NCBI RefSeq assembly: GCF_032854445.1
Contig: NC_088303.1
Location: 29,243,265-29,307,264 of the forward strand
DNA from: Liolophura sinensis
Lineage: Eukaryota > Mollusca > Polyplacophora > Chitonida > Chitonidae
Direction of reading: 5' to 3'
Length of the DNA: 64,000 nucleotides
Of the stretch, positions 10,401 through 21,376 are shown one piece after another. The translations under genes and the position numbers were made by a program. The notes beneath the pieces are model-generated. The model made no database searches. It was given only the letters and a program-made list of their open reading frames with translations, and was not told where the DNA came from. Each line of letters opens with the position of its first letter. Position 1 is the stretch's first letter.

Positions 10401-12231
10401 AGTATTTGTATGCCCAGGCTTCGTTCTATCGTTGTTCATCACGTGACACAGTTGATATTTTATGCAGTGGAATCTGATGTCTAGAAATGTAAATAATTTT
10501 TTTGCTATTTTTTCAAAAAGAATGACAAATTATTATATTGTTTCATACTTCCATATACCAATGTTTGGCATAACTCGGCTCGACTGATAATTCATTATAT
10601 TGATAAGAATTTTTTCATTACATTTTTCATCGTATTGTCTGCATTAACCACTTTAATTAGAAAAACTGCATATTTTATAGGTTAAGGTACGTGTAAAATT
10701 ACAAGAACAAATTTCCCCAATCTGCTCTTTTATACATAGTTATACCAGAATATGTTTGTTTACTCCGCTTTGTTTGAATGAATGAATGATTATGGTTTAA
10801 CGCCACATCGGCAATATTTCAGCCATATCGTGGCGAGCGCTTTGTTTGATAAATTTTGTTAAATTTTTTAAATATTGGCACATTGATTTGTAGATACAGT
10901 TTTCCATGGTCCTGTTTTGTTACACTTATGCACTATTTTTTTGAAATTCACCTTTCATCTTTAAAAATTGCTGAATATCTCATTAGCGTAACAAGATGCA
11001 CTTCCATGTATTGGCAACAGTGTTACTCTTTTGGAAAGATATTCCGCCCAATATTGGTACAACTTTCGCTTTTTACAGGCATCCTTATTCTGTGTCGACT
11101 AATAAAATTATACTTTTTGTGAAGCCATTGAATTGGCAAATCCAACAAGTGTTGTTTTGTCTCCAAAATCAAATTAAAAACTGAAAGCTGCTCTTTTATA
11201 TGCGAAAAGATTGAGGAATAAGGGTACCAAAGCAAACGAGTCATTCAAACAGGTTTTTTTTGTTTATTTACTTATTTGATTTGTGTTTTACGGCGTACTC
11301 AATAATGTTTCACTTATACAACGGCGGCCAGCATTACAGTGGGAGGACACCGGGCAGAGCCCAGGAGAAACCCACGACCATCCACAGATTGCAAATATAT
11401 TTGATTGGTGTTTTACGCCGTACTCAAGAATATTTCAATTATACTACGGCGGCCAGCATTATGGTGGGTGGAAACCGGGCAGAGCCCACGACCATCCGCG
11501 GGTTGCTGGAAGACCTTCCCACTTACGGCCGGAGAGGAAGCCAGCATGAGCTGGACTTGAACTCATAGCGACCGCATTGGTGAGAGACTCCTGGGTCATT
11601 ACGCTGCGCTATCGCGCTAACCAACTGAGCCACGGAGGTCCCCGCAAACATATTTAGCTTAGCAGGGTAGATACATATCATTAACTTATTCAAATACAGT
11701 ACGATACGATTGTAAAATAGGGAATTTTTTGAAAATACATTTAGACATAAAGGACAAATGTTACTTTGAATTTAAGAATAATATTGTCCTGTTTTAATAC
11801 GCATGAGCAATAACTGAATTTTAGGGTGATTGTACATTTTTTGATTTAATTTTTACAATGATGCCATTCAAATGAATTGATGTTGATCAGTAAACTGGTC
11901 AAGTGTATACACAAACATGAACTAAAATAAAAAGATTATGGACCTTTAGTGAAAAACAAACAGTAGGTAAAACAATAAGGGACAATTAAAACATAATTAG
12001 CAAAATGGCCCGCCTACAACAAAACTTTTGCAGGAATTAAAAATATCTGGGCAAAATTACACGATAACAAAAATTTGCAGGGGTCATGAATAAAGGACTC
12101 ACACATATGTAAATAAAATACTTTCTTCTGAAATATTTATATGACCATGAAAAAAAAAAGAATTCTACCAACCAACCTTTAATGTAGGCATCAGATTCCA
12201 TACTGGAACACCCCGACCCACACCACTCCAT
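1474..12231 (-). CDS. Pax3/7: Pax3/7 transcription factor (gene A), spliced
   Basis: Nuclear paired-box/homeobox transcription factor; family members pattern ectoderm, nervous system and muscle. Coding exons on the minus strand: 12231-12177 ([18 protein letters not shown]), 9312-8797, 6295-6035 and 1637-1474, all joined in phase 1, giving 331 aa. Exon 2 encodes the whole paired domain (about residues 19-145): PAI with [16 protein letters not shown], and RED with [19 protein letters not shown] and [13 protein letters not shown]. Exon 3 carries the homeodomain (about 203-262) ending [14 protein letters not shown], with Ser at position 50 as in Pax proteins. I see no octapeptide. A Cys replaces the usual Arg in the PAI-RED linker (NVCPG where vertebrate Pax3/7 has SIRPG). 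GTG at 9301 is an internal Val, not a start, because an acceptor precedes it and GQGR is part of the domain. Exon 1 is placed by phase and a GTTGGT donor only. The 3' end may be alternative (see 672-926). Confidence 0.85.
2065..2124 (+). repeat. Left terminal inverted repeat of the Harbinger element
   Basis: Sixty bases, AGCTGCGTTTACCGAACACG onward, matching the reverse complement of 5796-5855 with about three mismatches. Preceded by TTA. Confidence 0.93.
2304..4324 (+). pseudogene. Harbinger DDE transposase, decayed
   Basis: Homologue of the Harbinger nuclease (DDE_Tnp_4 type), which cuts and pastes the element at TWA sites. Exon 1 (about 2304-2529) reads [20 protein letters not shown] and later [12 protein letters not shown], the usual N-terminal region. 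An AG|GTAATA donor at 2529 joins an acceptor at 3416/3417 and continues [19 protein letters not shown]. First catalytic block: [13 protein letters not shown] (about 3610-3645). Second: VAVGDEAF (about 3895-3920). Glu block: [18 protein letters not shown] (about 3985-4035). C-terminus: [16 protein letters not shown] (about 4258-4305). The signature changes frame several times (near 3470, 3540, 3710, 3920 and 4085), so at least four or five frameshifts separate it from an intact gene. Confidence 0.9.
2717..5547 (-). pseudogene. Harbinger-encoded MADF/BESS DNA-binding protein, probably decayed
   Basis: The second gene of PIF/Harbinger elements is a Myb/SANT or MADF-like DNA-binding protein that helps the transposase reach the ends. 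The minus-strand frame from 5547 begins [20 protein letters not shown] and includes [11 protein letters not shown] second segment after an acceptor near 4859 reads [18 protein letters not shown], the MADF core W-x-NLRDxY, to about 4738. A third part begins at an acceptor near 3348 and carries a coiled Lys/Glu-rich segment, then [19 protein letters not shown] (about 3080-3020), resembling a BESS motif. A frame change lies near 3080-3100. Exon borders are approximate. The third part lies antisense inside the transposase intron. Confidence 0.7.
4947..5357 (-). mobile_element. tRNA-like SINE (second family), nested in the Harbinger element
   Basis: Begins on the plus strand with a (TGTT)n tail and GATTGGTGTTTATAGCC. 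Two tRNA-like heads end at about 5237 (CTTAGCCACCAAGGCCCC) and 5357 (CTACGCGGCCACGACCGGCT), with a B-box-like GGGCTCAAATCC near 5285 on the minus strand. It may be one composite element or two adjacent fragments. It interrupts the space between the first and second MADF exons. Confidence 0.5.
5796..5855 (-). repeat. Right terminal inverted repeat of the Harbinger element
   Basis: Mirror of 2065-2124; followed by TTA. A further related block of CGCGTACCGCGTACGG type lies just inside (about 5690-5762), probably subterminal repeats for transposase binding. Confidence 0.92.
7289..7524 (-). mobile_element. tRNA-derived SINE, minus orientation, diverged
   Basis: Contains TTGGTGTTTTACG, AGAATATTTCACTTATAAG, GGAGAGGAAGCCAGTATGAG and a degraded tRNA-like end near 7524. 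Lies in the gene A intron between exons 2 and 3. Older than the 11394 copy, judging by scattered differences. Confidence 0.75.
10775..10837 (-). mobile_element. Fragment of another SINE tail
   Basis: GAATGAATGATTATGG followed by TTTAACGCCACATCGGCAAT and ATTTCAGCCATATCG resembles the 3' part of a different molluscan SINE family. No tRNA-like head is visible. Confidence 0.45.
11262..11393 (-). mobile_element. tRNA-derived SINE, 3' half only, minus orientation
   Basis: Has the family tail (TTTATTTACTTATTTG), ACGGCGTACTCAATAATG and the CCGGGCAGAGCCCAGGAG block, then stops abruptly at about 11393 where a second copy begins. It was probably truncated by insertion of, or recombination with, its neighbour. 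Confidence 0.8.
11394..11642 (-). mobile_element. tRNA-derived SINE, near full length, minus orientation
   Basis: The best-preserved copy in the window, running from TTTGATTGGTGTTTTACGCC through CTTACGGCCGGAGAGGAAGC to a tRNA-like head ending AACTGAGCCACGGAGGTCCC. Read on the minus strand, the head gives an A box (CTCAGTTGGTTAGCGCG) and B box (GAGTTCAAGTCC). It lies in intron 1 of gene A, immediately after a truncated copy in the same orientation. Confidence 0.88.
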
Positions 12232-15200
12232 GGATTGTCTGCATCCGAGCGCGTAATCCGATTAAGTGAACGTCTGAATTGGCGAAACTGTAAAACGTTC
12301 ATCTACCTGCTGTTTACAAGTTTACGTCTTAATTAACCGCTTAGGTAGAAATCTACGTGGGTATACGTTTCTGCACTAGACATTGGTTCGCTTTCAAGCA
12401 GTGCTCGTGGTTATCGAATTTAGTTATACTTTTATCGTATAAGAAGCGATCAGAAAATAGGACGACGTTGAACACCGTGAACCGGGGACCACGACAGACA
12501 GTATAACTCTGGAAGAGGTAATTTGTTCCGTGAGATTTCGGTTGGGTTAGAGAGGCAATCCGAAACCCCATGAGACAGATTAACCTTAAGGGATATTAAA
12601 CGTGTGAGAGTGAATATTCGCTGGTGTCAAATCTCGACCTGAGTTAAATGCAAACACACTTCTTTTACCTGTCCGGATCATGAATAAAAGATGAGGCAAT
12701 GAAGACAAAGGAAACGTCTGAGGTGTGCGTAAGAGAGGAGAAGAAACGTCATCGGAATGTGAATATAGACAAGAGTGACCTAAGTCGTATAAATGAAAAA
12801 CCGTTTCTATATACATGTAATATTTGATATGAAATTAAGTGCTATAGATTTTGTAACTTCTTACTAACATGGAATTTCATTGAAGTATTAAGGCTAGATT
12901 TGAGAGTATAGGTAAAAAGTTGAATGCTCCGATGAGGTGAATAGGCATAAAAAAAACAAGGCAAGCTTCTCAGATTTTTGCATCGTTATATTCCAACTGC
13001 AGTTTCGAACTTCCGTTCTCATCATGGATACTGTGAGAGTTTACATATATATATTTAAAAGGTGTGTGACTGAGTTAAAGCTGAGTTATATGAGAAAGAG
13101 TGAGTTGGTGAGAAACGCGAAGTTTGTGAATTCATAAAGATTACCAGGCGATGTGTCAGTGACAGAATGAGTTTGATAGTGAGATGGTGAGGCAACGCTG
13201 GTGAGTTATGGAGGGGGTGAGTTGAATTAAGCTGATATAACGAGAGGGTGCGTCACTGTAAACAGATATAGTGAGAGGGTGTCAGTGGTGGATAAAGGCA
13301 GATTGAGGCATGGAGTTTGTGTGACCTGCATATGGGTCTTAGTCAATGCCTCAGGTTCGAGACATCGATACACAGATCAAAAGCTGGTGTCTTTCTCGAT
13401 ACACTTTACTTTGTCTTTCAGTGTAATATGGTACATTGTGCCTTTTCCCGCACAATGTACCCTTTCTAAACCGGACTGGCCATTGGACCATTGTAGGCGT
13501 TGTATGAATGAACACGACACAGTTTGGGCAGAATAGCTTTGGGCGGGAAGGGACAGATAGTTGCCAATTTACGATTTAAAAGCGAGAAAATTAAATACTT
13601 TTATGTTTTTATTAAAATTATAATTTTATTGATTGGATTTAATCATGGAACCATTCTGAAAATTGAAAACGAAAACCTTTTTTAGTTCAAATTCACACAT
13701 TTCCTTTTTCCAATATTACCACTGAAACGAGCATTTGCAGTTATGTAACTAACTGCAGTCAAGTTCTAGCCTACTCTTACCTGTGTGATTTTTATGTTAC
13801 GTAAACATCTCTTGTCGGATAACCGATCCCATCCTCCACACCCCACCCCCACCATCAGAGAAGACTGTGATGACAACAGAAGTGTTCACCCAGACACCTC
13901 CAACTGCGACGGCAACAGACGAGCATTGATAGGGTCACGTGACCCACATGTAAATTTTCACCAGAGACTAGATGTTTCAGTTATACAACGTCCTCAGCAT
14001 TTAGTCTACAACACTTAAATCGCGCTAGACTCAACCATGTGGCCTCATTGATCAATACCTTGTTAACGTCCTGCAGAATTCATTGATGACTGTAACCAGT
14101 AACCACTGTGTATAAAGATATGGTCGTGCAGATACACTGAGTGGGATTTCTCAATATGTTTCTGACTGCTTTACACTGGGCATAATGAAGAGTCCGCTTT
14201 CGTCACGCAAGGAATAATTTAAAGTGCACACGGGCACATTTTATAAGTTTTTTTTCTGCTAATTTAAACCTTTATATTAATCTTTCTGATTCTGATTTTA
14301 ATTCTTTAAATCTTCAATTCTGGAAATCCACACAGATGCACTGAAAAATATTTTATTAAAAATTACGCAGTGTAACAGCTTTTTATGACTGCCATTTTAT
14401 ACCATTGTGCTTATAATTATCAGATATTATAATTAATACAAAAATTATAATCAGTTTCAAACAATATACATGTATGCTGTGAGACATATATACATACATG
14501 AATATGTGTTGAAAAGGCAGGTGTTTGAATCGGGGCTGTCGTCGGTGAGTCCACATTCGCAGACATGTTTACATTGTTTATTGTTTACCATTAAACAGAT
14601 CAGTTCTTCGTAGACTAGACTGGTGTAAAGTGTCTAAAGAATCTAATAAAAAAAACATGCTCGTTAACTAAACCGCAAGTTTTGCAAGTTTTAAAAATAA
14701 TTGTGGCCCTTTTTCTTGTTGTACAAAGAAAACCTGCATGGAAGACATGAGGCTAAGGGGTATGAATAATTTTCCATTAATAATAATATGACTTGGAAAG
14801 AAGAGTTACTGTGGCAACTCCAACTAAAGACACAATTAAGACGATACATGATTAAATATTTGAAAAATCATTCTTGAAAATGGTTAATTGAAAAGTTGTA
14901 CAGGTATATTTAAATCACTTTGAACGAAAAAAGTCATTCTTTAAAAAGCTTCAAATAAAACCGAAGAATTGAATCAAGTATGTCGTCGGATGATTTATTG
15001 GAGTTGCCACAATGTTCTACTTTATGGAGATGGAATCATTCTTCGTTGTCCATTAACAGCCATCTTATAATTGAAATAATCTAGAGTTTGGTTTGAAACC
15101 CAAATGGGATAAAGAAATATAGCTGAGCATGCAGCATGTTAGGGAAATCAAAGAAACTGACAATTCCATTATGATGTCTAAAAACAGATTTTCTCTCCTT

Positions 15201-18200
15201 ACATTTGCAGTGTGTACACGTAGTCTTAAAACGACAGTTGACGGTGCACCGTTGTAGTGTTGTTCTCGTCCAGTCATATAAGCATTTTGCCAATCTGAGA
15301 GACACCCCCCAAAAAACAACGATTGTGTCATTCTTGCAGTGTTTGACTTCTGTCTGCAGGGATATTAAGATTCGCTGAAGAAATCCATATGTACCTGTTA
15401 CCTGTAGGTTGTGTGATGGGGATGGGGTAAAGCGGTGGCAGGTAGGTGGATGATAGTGTAAGGATACCACACACTAGGTAAATGTGCATCAAATCAACCT
15501 GCAGTCACAAAACATTAAAAACAGGCATCTCTGATGCAACACTGGCTGCTGTTTTGGGTATAGACTTGAAGTGGACAAGGTAAATTTTCCTCCTTAAACT
15601 TAAAAATAAACCACTATAGGCATGTAGTTGTCATTGCATGTGTGTTTTCATTCGTCTGACAAGTTACATGTGCACTCACACATTATGTACGGCGATGGAA
15701 CAAAAATGATCAATTTCAAGTATCTAGCATACATGTAAGTGTGATCTGTTGGAATATTGCCCTTGTGAAAATGAGTCTCTGCCCCACCAGATGTCTGTTT
15801 CTCCAACAGAACATAGTACGCTGTTCCTGCGACATCTCAAGCAGTTTTTGTTGTAGTATCTGGCCCAGTGTGGCATCCACCTCCCTTGGCAGCTGGGATT
15901 TTTTTGTTTTTGTTTTTGATTTTGTTTCCAATGTCCTCACACACAAGTTGAGAAAATAGACAGCTACACATGGCTTTCACATCCTAGTTCAATACCTATT
16001 GAGCTTTCTTCTTGGTTTCCCTCTTTAGACCTTGTCTCCCAATCATGGCTTCAGTGAACTTTGCCTGGTTTATGCATATATTGAACTGGGATCTACCTAG
16101 GTGAGTGGGGACTGCTAGCCGTTCAGCTTCCTCAAAGGCCTGACCAATCGGATGCAGTCCTCCACTCCCTTGGCCGACCTAGAATCCCCGTCATTGGTCA
16201 GGTACTACGCCATGACATATACCCCCACCAGCCTCCCCCCCCCCCCCTTCCAGGGGAAACGTCACAGGTTTTTCATATATGTACGGACAGTTTAAATGTC
16301 CATTCCTCATGCCCACCCAGGAACACCCAGTGTGGAACCTGATTACGGATGTAATTTCTCACTGATTATTTGAGGATTTCTGTGTTTTTACAGGTTAAAA
16401 AGTATAACTTTTCCCCCTTTTCTTGTGTCCCTTCAGCATGTCTCGGGAGGGTTGCCTTGCTGACAGTCTGAATGACCAATGTGCATGTACCGTGTGGCTT
16501 TCTTTTTGTGAGTAGCAAATTCATATTTCTCCCCTCCGTTTATCTCTTATAGATGCCAGTGTCACACTTTTGTGTTTGTTATGTGGAAAGTACTAATTTA
16601 GTCTGAGGCAACAACACAAGTGGTGGGATTCTTTTGCACTGTGAGTTGAGGTAAGCCAGCCAACCAATGACAGCCATGGGGGAGGCGGGGAAGGGGGGAG
16701 CGGGTGTTCTTTTAAAGGGTTTTATCATGTAAATCACTATGTAAAAGGGATACCAGTCTTTTCTTAAGCCCTATCCATGGAAACTGTGTCTATGAGCATT
16801 TCTGTATCAATTTGGATACATATGTTTACTTTAATGGTGATCAAAATGTACTTTTCTGGAATTTTGAAAATCCGCTTTGCTACCCCCTGTATCATTGTAA
16901 GTCAAATTTTGCACAAAGTTGCTAAAAGGCATGTTCTATATTTTGTAAGTGAATTGTCAAATGAATTACCTATCATTACCTATCTTGCAGATATACATGC
17001 CAGCTTTGCAAAACATTTGATCTGGTTGAGATATTTTGAACGGTATGTGCACTACAGAGCTTTGAACTTCGTGCTTGAGAACGGACAAACAGACACATTT
17101 CCAAGATAGGGGTACCCCAAGTTAAATTCCCCCTACTCAAAAGTTTTTGCATGTATCAAGCCCTAACTTTGTGTGTGAGGTTTAGAGGTAGTAGGAATTA
17201 TATGGTGCAAAAATTATTGATTTTGAAAAAAGTTGGCTGGTGTGATAGGACACAGACCCCCATTACAACTTCCGTTTTTCGGTATTACGATTGTAATTCT
17301 GTGTATTATAGGGTGTAAAGTTGTCAGTAAACCAGCCTGTCAGTTTTAGTGTACAAGTGCATGCTTGGTATCAAAGTGATGGAAACAGTCTAAGCTTTGG
17401 ACTGGTATGAGTTTTAATGATGAAAGTTTGAAATTCTGGACGAGCTCCTCTCAGCTGCGGCATAGAAAGGTCCAGATTTTGACGGCCAACCTATGTTAAG
17501 AGTTTTTATGGCTTCTTTCTCACAGGCTGGGCTAGGTATGCACCAAAGCTTATTGGCCACGGAATGTTTGGGACTGAGCTACAGTGCTAAACGTTAACAT
17601 TGTCGCTCATGGAAAATTAATGGGTGTCCGTGGCCGTATGGTGAGATAAGGCCCGATGTCTCACACCTTTGAAGGTGTGTATCACTTTATGACTTTGCAT
17701 GCATCTCTCTGTTTGTAAATCACTCAAGAGATAAGTCTGATATGACAGCGTATCTCAAGAGTAAAACTGGTGGGGAAGAATGACATTTCTGCACCAAAGA
17801 CTTTGCAGCTGTTGTTAGATACTTTTAAATCAACATCAATATACAATAAAACCAACCATGGAATACTGTCTTAAATATGAAATATCACGTTTAGAAAATA
17901 CTCATCTCTTCATTGTAATGGTCAGCCTACAACGACACAACGATGCAAGCAAGATTATGGATTGATATATTGACTGACTGACTACATGATTGATTAATTA
18001 GTGGCGTTTATCGGTGCTCTCCAGAATGATGATGGTGAGAAAGCCACTGGCAGACTTTCCGACATGTAACGTAGAGATGTAAATGGATAGCGCTATGCTA
18101 TACTTTTGGAAGCCAAATGATTTCCAACAAACTTTATATATACCAAAAGGAAACGGTGAGATGAGCGCTGCCTACTGCTTGCTACACTGAACGCCCCAAA

Positions 18201-18624
18201 TTGGTCGACGAAATTGAAAGCAAGACAATATCTGGAAAAACTCCTTCCATGGTTGTGATAGAATCGTAATGTTTATGGCTTTCTTTGTTATACTGACTGT
18301 TTTCTAAGTTTAAGAATTAAGACCGGGGTTTTTAACAAATCAGTTTTAGAGAAATACAATGGTATTCCAAGAAGCGGACATAGTTAAGCATTCGTCAAGT
18401 ATACTTCTTAAATAGAACCAATTAGTCACAGCCTGTCACCTTAATCAACTGTCACAAACCTGGCATGACATCATACAGAATTTGTCCAAAATGGAAAATA
18501 CGGGACTTATAATAATATACACTGGCACGTCGTTTAACCGGTTTTGTTCGATGTCGCGTGCAAACATTGTGAGTTCGCACAAGGATGTCGGTTCGTAACA
18601 GGGATAGAGAAGTGCATGTGCGTA

Positions 18625-18918
18625 TGCTTGCGGTTTTACGTCGTATTTTTCAGTTATGTGATGACAAGGAGTTGTTAGGTGCTTGTTACCAGAGTGCTAC
18701 TGCCACAAAGACACCAGACATGACACCCTACCCAGTCACATTGAACTAACACCGTGCCAACCAGCCCTGTTACCTTGCTCTAATCTCTAAGCGCTGAGTG
18801 CCAAGCGAGGCAGCAGTAAGTAGCATTTTAAAGTTTTTGGTATGACTCGATCCAGGTTTGATCCAGATCTCCCCGACTTCGAGATGGACGCTCTAATCAT
18901 AAGGCCACCGAAGCGGTG
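18625..18918 (-). mobile_element. tRNA-like SINE remnant (family distinct from the main one)
   Basis: Plus-strand order: TTGCGGTTTTACGTCG, TTTTTCAGTTATGTGATGAC, a central GCTGAGTGCCAAGCGAGGC block, then CATAAGGCCACCGAAGCGGT, which reads as a tRNA-like head on the minus strand. Strongly diverged. Confidence 0.5.
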
Positions 18919-21227
18919 AAGACAGAAGTATCTTTGATGTTAAACCTTTTTACACTCATATTACCAGATCCACAATAAAACATGTGTGTCTACGAGACCC
19001 TTCATCAGCTGTTTCAAAGCTTATTAAAATACTGATGCTTGTTGACGGTATTCATAGGCCTATGTCCCCCAATGTTTTCTCGCTTGTATGTTTAGCGACT
19101 TTGTCGGATTGGGTAGTGGGGGTAAATATGGGAATCTATAGGTGCGTCTAATCTCTTAATTCAATAGTCTAATAATATTCTGACTAAATTTAGTACATAT
19201 ATATAACCACTCAACAAACTAAGATTGGATTAAGATTGAAACTAGATACTGCGCTAGGTGTCTACAAACAACACATGACACCCCCACACCCCACGACCCC
19301 AAACCCCTTTGTAGCATTAGGGAACATTACGATGTACACTCACACATACTGTGTCGTTCAGGCCTACTCACAGTATAATACTCAAACCCAATGCAAACAT
19401 GCTCAAGTCCAAAATCTGTAATAAGTGGTAAAATGAAAAAAAAAAGGAAAACATTGTTCTTCAAACATAAGTCAAATTATGACAATAAACGGCAATTATG
19501 ACAATAGCGGCATAATGCGTATCAAACTTGAACAGTCTTTTTCTTAGATATGCTGCCCACGAGATTACGCCTCATACAGTCGGGCACGCACTGGGGACAT
19601 TTGTATATCAAGATGCTTCATTCGCACAATGACATATTAAGACTACCATTCGACTGAAATATCGTTAGTCCTTGTACCTTCATCGACAAATTTCTTTAGA
19701 ATTTTTTGTTTTTAAATACTTCTCTTCATTCTCGTCAATTTGTATCTGACTAACATATGTTGAGGGATGAAAAGAATTTAAAGTCTGCAATTAAATATCA
19801 TTAAAGGCGTAGAGCAGACAGAGTATAACTGGTGAGATATGGCCTTTAGTCAATTTATCTCATGACAACTGACTGAGAATGATGAGTGATGAAATGAAAT
19901 AAGTTTGCAATAAAACATAGATTTCGGCTGAATAAGAACCTTCATCGAAGAAATGCGTCTCATCATCCATATCAAGGTGAAGTATTTGCATTTAATAGGC
20001 TGATAAAGTTTACAACAAAATACAGACAAGAACGAAACATTGTTTTATATTTTTAGCCCTATGTATAGGCTAAAATCAAAATCATTATTAACGCCGATAT
20101 GTCAAATACAGCCAGGGAGTATAGGGACTCACCATACATGACCACTGAATTTCGGTCAATTACAGATGTTAATGAACCATAAAATACAACTTAATGTTAT
20201 CAGTGAGTTTGTACTCCTTGCCATCATGAGTATAAAGTTCAAGGAAAACTCAAATGTAATTATCTACTTAGTTGCCGGTCAACGCTGTTTAGATAAATCT
20301 TAGATGTTAACAAAACAGGAAAGCTGATGGCCTGGTGAAGTTTTTTAACATTTCCTTTTAAAAGTTAAAATATACTGAAAAAGCTTTTATGTGGTCATCA
20401 CATGTTATTTTATCTATGTTTTTCACCGTCTTGATAAGCCTCTGTTACTCTATACGACTGCTGGTGTTACGAGCACTAAGATGAAATTTGGTGTGGAAGT
20501 TTATGTACCGTGCCTAGACAAAACTCTTTTTTTGTATACAGGTATACGTGTTCTTGTTTCAGTCAACTTTTCGGTGAGATTAGCTACAGGGTGTTTGTTG
20601 GATGTACCTGTTCACATGTGGGAGGGTGATACAGAGTGACGGAGGTAAACAACACGGAGATAAACTCATTAAGAGTTTGTTAATGACCAGGTATGACGTA
20701 AGACAGAGGAACACAAGTGCACAGATCCAGATGGTAGCTCTCCATCGTTGTCTTAAAGAGTTTTTGGAAGGGGGTGATACAGTTGCCAATAAACGCCCAA
20801 TAAGGTCGAGTGGGTGCAGGGGGGTATGAGCGGTGGGGTGACAGGGTAGAGTGTTGACGGGATGCTCTAAACACAACAGCCGTATTGTCCGTTCACAGTT
20901 ACCTAACATCCCAGGTACAGTTGGATATCATTAATAAAGTGCTAACGCTCTAACACACCGTTGTGTTACCTCATCGAGTCTCAGACTCCAGATGCTCCTG
21001 GTAATCCCCCGCATGTCAACACCCACCCGCGGGGTGGATGAGGCCCATTAACAGGTTGTTTGATTGATTCTCCACCAATCAGCCGAGTTATAAAACACCA
21101 TAACCACGCTGAACCATCACAACGTCTTCGTCTTTGGTATGATCCGGACCTTCGTTTCTCATCGTCATCAACTACACCCGCTTTACGGATTTACCTGTCG
21201 TTGAATATTCCTTTTTTCACATCTTTC

Positions 21228-21234
21228 TATAAAG
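21228..21234 (+). promoter_or_regulatory. Candidate TATA box of Pax gene B
   Basis: TATAAAG lies about 150 bases upstream of the ATG at 21377, which would put a start site near 21260. It is the only good TATA-like match close to exon 1. No initiator was verified. Confidence 0.35.
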
Positions 21235-21376
21235 ACTGGGATTATTCACGAGCTGTGAGAGATTAGATGTAAAACCGAACGATTTGTCAAAGTTCAATTC
21301 TTCACGAGCTTTTCGAGACGAAGTCAGTTTAGAATTCTTGTGATATATTACTACTTCGATATATCAAAGAATTCTG

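Larger units (their letters stand above)
9313..12176 (-). other. Intron 1 of Pax3/7
   Basis: AT-rich intron separating the short first coding exon from the paired-box exon. Contains the SINE pair at 11262-11642 and the tail fragment at 10775. No further exon, and no octapeptide-coding segment, was recognised. Confidence 0.55.
12232..21376. other. Intergenic region between the two divergent Pax genes
   Basis: Nine kilobases between the two Pax start codons, so any shared promoter or enhancer should lie here. I see no convincing gene. It holds a GAGTT/GTGAG-rich degenerate repeat (about 13030-13280), a relatively GC-rich block with long C and G runs (about 15700-17150), a head-like stretch near 17620, and a SINE remnant at 18625-18918. 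Open frames here (for example 15081-15470 minus and 16777-17109 plus) show no recognisable domain. Confidence 0.5.

Noticed and set aside
11580-11642. tRNA gene
   Set aside because: A and B boxes belong to a SINE head that continues into the SINE body; the same holds for 1154-1225.
15081-15470. 129-codon minus-strand frame with several Cys and His
   Set aside because: No recognisable zinc-finger spacing, no splice or promoter context; probably chance.
16777-17109. 110-codon plus-strand frame
   Set aside because: Hydrophobic, AT-derived composition with no family resemblance and no gene context.
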